Shown here piece by piece: positions 62,143 to 64,000 of a stretch of 64,000 nucleotides of DNA; the first letter of the stretch is position 1; every line of letters starts with the position of its first letter. The translations under genes and the position numbers were made by a program. The stretch is from Streptomyces sp. S.PB5 (lineage in GTDB: Bacteria; Actinomycetota; Actinomycetes; Streptomycetales; Streptomycetaceae). The notes beneath the pieces are model-generated. The model ran no database searches, was not told where the DNA came from, and saw only the letters and a list, made by a program, of their open reading frames with translations. Location: NCBI RefSeq assembly GCF_030403745.1, contig NZ_JAQMWP010000002.1, forward strand, positions 744,001 through 808,000, given 5' to 3'.

Positions 62143-63486
62143 TCAGATGTTGCGGAAGCGGTTGATGGCGTCGATGTGCTTGGCGCGCATCTCCTCGTCG
62201 CGCACGCCGAGGCCCTCCTCGGGGGCGAGGCACAGCACGCCGACCTTGCCCTGGTGGAGGTTGCGGTGCACGTCGTACGCGGCCTGACCGGTCTCCTCCA
62301 GGGAGTAGGTCTTCGACAGCGTCGGGTGGATCTTGCCCTTCGCGATGAGCCGGTTGGCCTCCCAGGCCTCGCGGTAGTTGGCGAAGTGCGAGCCGATGAT
62401 CCGCTTCAGCGACATCCACAGGTAGCGGTTGTCGTACTGATGCATGTAGCCCGAGGTCGAGGCGCAGGTGGTGATGGTGCCGCCCTTGCGGGTGACGAAC
62501 ACGGAGGCGCCGAAGGTCTCGCGGCCGGGGTGCTCGAAGACGATGTCGATGTCCTCGCCGCCGGTCAGCTCGCGGATGCGCTTGCCGAAGCGCTTCCACT
62601 CCTTGGGGTCCTGGGTGTTCTCGTCCTTCCAGAACCTGTAGTCCTCGGCGTTGCGGTCGATGATCGCCTCGGCACCCATGGCCCGGCAGATGTCTGCCTT
62701 CTGGGGGCTGCTGACGACACAGACGGGGTTGGCGCCACCGGCGAGCGCGAACTGCGTGGCGTAGGAGCCGAGTCCGCCGCTCGCGCCCCAGATCAGGACG
62801 TTGTCGCCCTGCTTCATGCCGGCGCCGTTGCGGGAGACCAGCTGGCGGTAGGCGGTGGAGTTGACGAGGCCCGGGGCCGCCGCCTCCTCCCACGACAGAT
62901 GACCCGGCTTGGGCATCAGCTGGTTGGACTTGACGAGCGCGATCTCCGCGAGGCCGCCGAAGTTGGTCTCGAAGCCCCAGATGCGCTGCTCGGGGTCGAG
63001 CATCGTGTCGTTGTGTCCGTCGGAGGACTCCAGCTCGACCGACAGACAGTGCGCGACGACCTCGTCACCGGGCTTCCAGGAGTTCACGCCCGGGCCGGTG
63101 CGCAGGACGACGCCCGCGAGGTCGGAGCCGATGATGTGGTACGGCAGGTCGTGGCGCTTGGCCAGCTCGCTGGTGCGGCCGTAGCGCTCCAGGAACCCGA
63201 AGGTGGACAGCGGTTCGAAGATCGAGGTCCACACGGAGTTGTAGTTGACACTCGATGCCATGACGGCGACCAGGGCCTCGCCCGGGCCGAGCTCCGGCAG
63301 CGGCACGTCGTCCAGGTGGATCGACTTGCGCGGGTCCTTGTCGCGGGTCTCCAGGCCCGCGAACATCTCCGTCTCGTCCTTGTGCACGGTGATCGCGCGG
63401 TACGACTCGGGGAGCGGCAGAGCGGCGAAGTCGGCCGGCGTCGAGTCGGGCGACTGGATCGCGTCGAGGATGTCCTTCACGGTCAC
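62143..63486 (-). CDS. ccr: Crotonyl-CoA carboxylase/reductase
   Basis: A 447-residue MDR-family enzyme that reduces and carboxylates crotonyl-CoA with NADPH and CO2 to ethylmalonyl-CoA. NADPH site GASGGLGSYATQFAL, plus VFEHPGRETFGASVF, is intact. The GTG at 63486 is chosen since GGAGG lies seven bases upstream; a GTG at 63510 lacks such a site. Catalytic features of the Ccr family (long N-terminus QSPDSTPADFAALPLPESYRA) are present. First gene of the operon. Confidence 0.95.
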   Translation of the reverse strand: MTVKDILDAIQSPDSTPADFAALPLPESYRAITVHKDETEMFAGLETRDKDPRKSIHLDDVPLPELGPGEALVAVMASSVNYNSVWTSIFEPLSTFGFLERYGRTSELAKRHDLPYHIIGSDLAGVVLRTGPGVNSWKPGDEVVAHCLSVELESSDGHNDTMLDPEQRIWGFETNFGGLAEIALVKSNQLMPKPGHLSWEEAAAPGLVNSTAYRQLVSRNGAGMKQGDNVLIWGASGGLGSYATQFALAGGANPVCVVSSPQKADICRAMGAEAIIDRNAEDYRFWKDENTQDPKEWKRFGKRIRELTGGEDIDIVFEHPGRETFGASVFVTRKGGTITTCASTSGYMHQYDNRYLWMSLKRIIGSHFANYREAWEANRLIAKGKIHPTLSKTYSLEETGQAAYDVHRNLHQGKVGVLCLAPEEGLGVRDEEMRAKHIDAINRFRNI

Positions 63487-63899
63487 GGTGTTGCCTCCGG
63501 CGATACGCACCCTGAGGGAGGGGTGCTGAGGGTTACGTCGGTGCTGCTGAGGGTTCGGTGAGGTGCCGTCGGTCCGGCGAGGTGGTGCTTCGGCAGCGCT
63601 TTGTGGCGCGGGAGGTTGCCTGTGACGCAGGCGTCCGGGCGGGGCAGGTCGATGACTTGCTGGGACAGCCGGCGTGCGAAAGGTCTCTGCACGCCGGCCG
63701 CCCGGACCTCTTCAACGTATGACACCGCGTGTCACCTGGCAAGGCACTGAGTGCCAGGAGTTGCACTCAGGTGAAATCTTTACGTAACAAATGAGCGATG
63801 ATCGATCGAACAGGGTCTTGAAGGTGCCTGAAATCGGGACCGGACACACGAAAACGGCCACCCCGAAGGGTGGCCGTGATCACAGGCTTCAGCGGTCGC
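63487..63899 (-). promoter_or_regulatory. ccr operon promoter, leader and operator-like repeats
   Basis: On the minus strand a sigma-70-like promoter is visible: TTGCCA (63742-63737) and TACGTT (63719-63714), 17 bp apart. The spacer is filled by the perfect palindrome TGACAC-GCG-GTGTCA (63734-63720). A second inverted repeat CTGAGTGC-N8-GCACTCAG (63747-63770) lies just upstream. The predicted start near 63707 gives a leader of about 220 nt, opened by a 10-bp-stem hairpin GCCGGCGTGC/GCACGCCGGC (63698-63668). No gene lies in the rest. Confidence 0.55.
63855..63876 (-). terminator. Rho-independent terminator of the gene beyond 63900
   Basis: CGGCCACCC (63855-63863) pairs with GGGTGGCCG (63868-63876) around CGAA. 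On the minus strand the stem is followed by TTTT (63854-63851). It lies 24 bp after the stop codon at 63900 and isolates the ccr promoter from the upstream gene. Confidence 0.9.
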
Positions 63900-64000
63900 T
63901 CAGCGCTCCTTGAGCGCCTCCTCGATGGTCCTCATGACCTGGTCGAGCGGGGCGTCCGTGCGGGCGACCGTGACCAGTACCTCGCCGTGCGTCGAGACGG
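63900..64000 (-). CDS. C-terminus of an unidentified protein (partial)
   Basis: Minus-strand frame giving about 33 residues that end VARTDAPLDQVMRTIEEALKER and a TGA at 63902-63900; the 5' part is outside the window. The helix-like end does not let me assign a family. The position upstream of ccr, with its own terminator, suggests an independent gene. Confidence 0.6.
   Translation of the reverse strand, partial: VSTHGEVLVTVARTDAPLDQVMRTIEEALKER

Overview
The window is very GC-rich (well over 70% by eye), with strong third-position G/C bias, many GTG starts, 4-bp ATGA/GTGA gene overlaps and typical actinobacterial families (SpoIIE/PAS/GAF phosphatase, PucR regulators, an AfsR/SARP-like regulator, DUF6278, an orphan GluA-type ATPase). 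I read it as chromosomal Streptomyces DNA. From memory, the order nitrilase-aminotransferase-PucR-nitrilase-dihydropyrimidinase-LLM-NCS1 and the block ccr-ecm-mcl-mch-mcd-psd-pssA resemble the S. coelicolor SCO64xx region. I could not run a comparison. I saw no phage, IS element, CRISPR array or tRNA.

Layout. 1-540: decayed glycoside-hydrolase C-terminal fragment. 0.6-10.4 kb: DUF6278 protein, orphan amino-acid ABC ATPase, secreted CocE/S15-type hydrolase, anchored hypothetical, gamma-glutamyltransferase, ClpC-like AAA+ ATPase, and a methionine aminopeptidase divergent from a small Xre regulator. 10.5-12.5 kb: low-complexity actinobacterial protein. 12.6-21.5 kb: reductive pyrimidine (or hydantoin) catabolism cluster, with two nitrilase-fold amidohydrolases, class III aminotransferase, PucR regulator, dihydropyrimidinase, LLM oxidoreductase and NCS1 permease. 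21.5-28.3 kb: secreted DUF3558-like protein, AhpD-like protein, two-component system, second GGT-family protein, inositol-monophosphatase-family enzyme. 28.8-33.5 kb: FAD oxidoreductase, macro-domain protein, frameshifted secreted-protein pseudogene, PAS-GAF-SpoIIE phosphatase. 33.6-37.3 kb: metal-resistance locus (MFS and NmtR-like ArsR repressor, divergent from a P1B-4 ATPase with SPC and HEGST motifs). 37.4-43.5 kb: Ada/AlkA-type glycosylase, Ogt, sirtuin, small protein and intracellular subtilase, Nudix hydrolase, ADP-ribosylglycohydrolase. 43.7-51.5 kb: glycerate kinase, a 133-bp intergenic tandem repeat, a PucR/CdaR-type regulator divergent from a complete branched-chain amino-acid-type ABC transporter operon. 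51.5-55.6 kb: AfsR-like regulator and a methyltransferase in one operon. 55.6-57.1 kb: phosphatidylethanolamine synthesis (psd-pssA). 57.3-63.5 kb: ethylmalonyl-CoA pathway operon. 63.9 kb: tail of an unidentified gene.

How genes work together. The 12.6-21.5 kb cluster can import a pyrimidine or hydantoin, open the dihydro ring, hydrolyse the carbamoyl compound and transaminate the beta-amino acid. No conventional dihydropyrimidine dehydrogenase is present, so the LLM flavoprotein is a candidate for a missing or alternative step. The ethylmalonyl-CoA operon carries Ccr, Ecm, Mcd, Mch and Mcl, which together assimilate acetyl-CoA and release glyoxylate. Its promoter has a 17-bp spacer occupied by a perfect palindrome, and there are further inverted repeats upstream and a hairpin at the predicted 5' end of the leader. 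Two divergent promoters (map/xre and arsR/P1B-ATPase) have operator-like symmetry and predicted leaderless transcripts.
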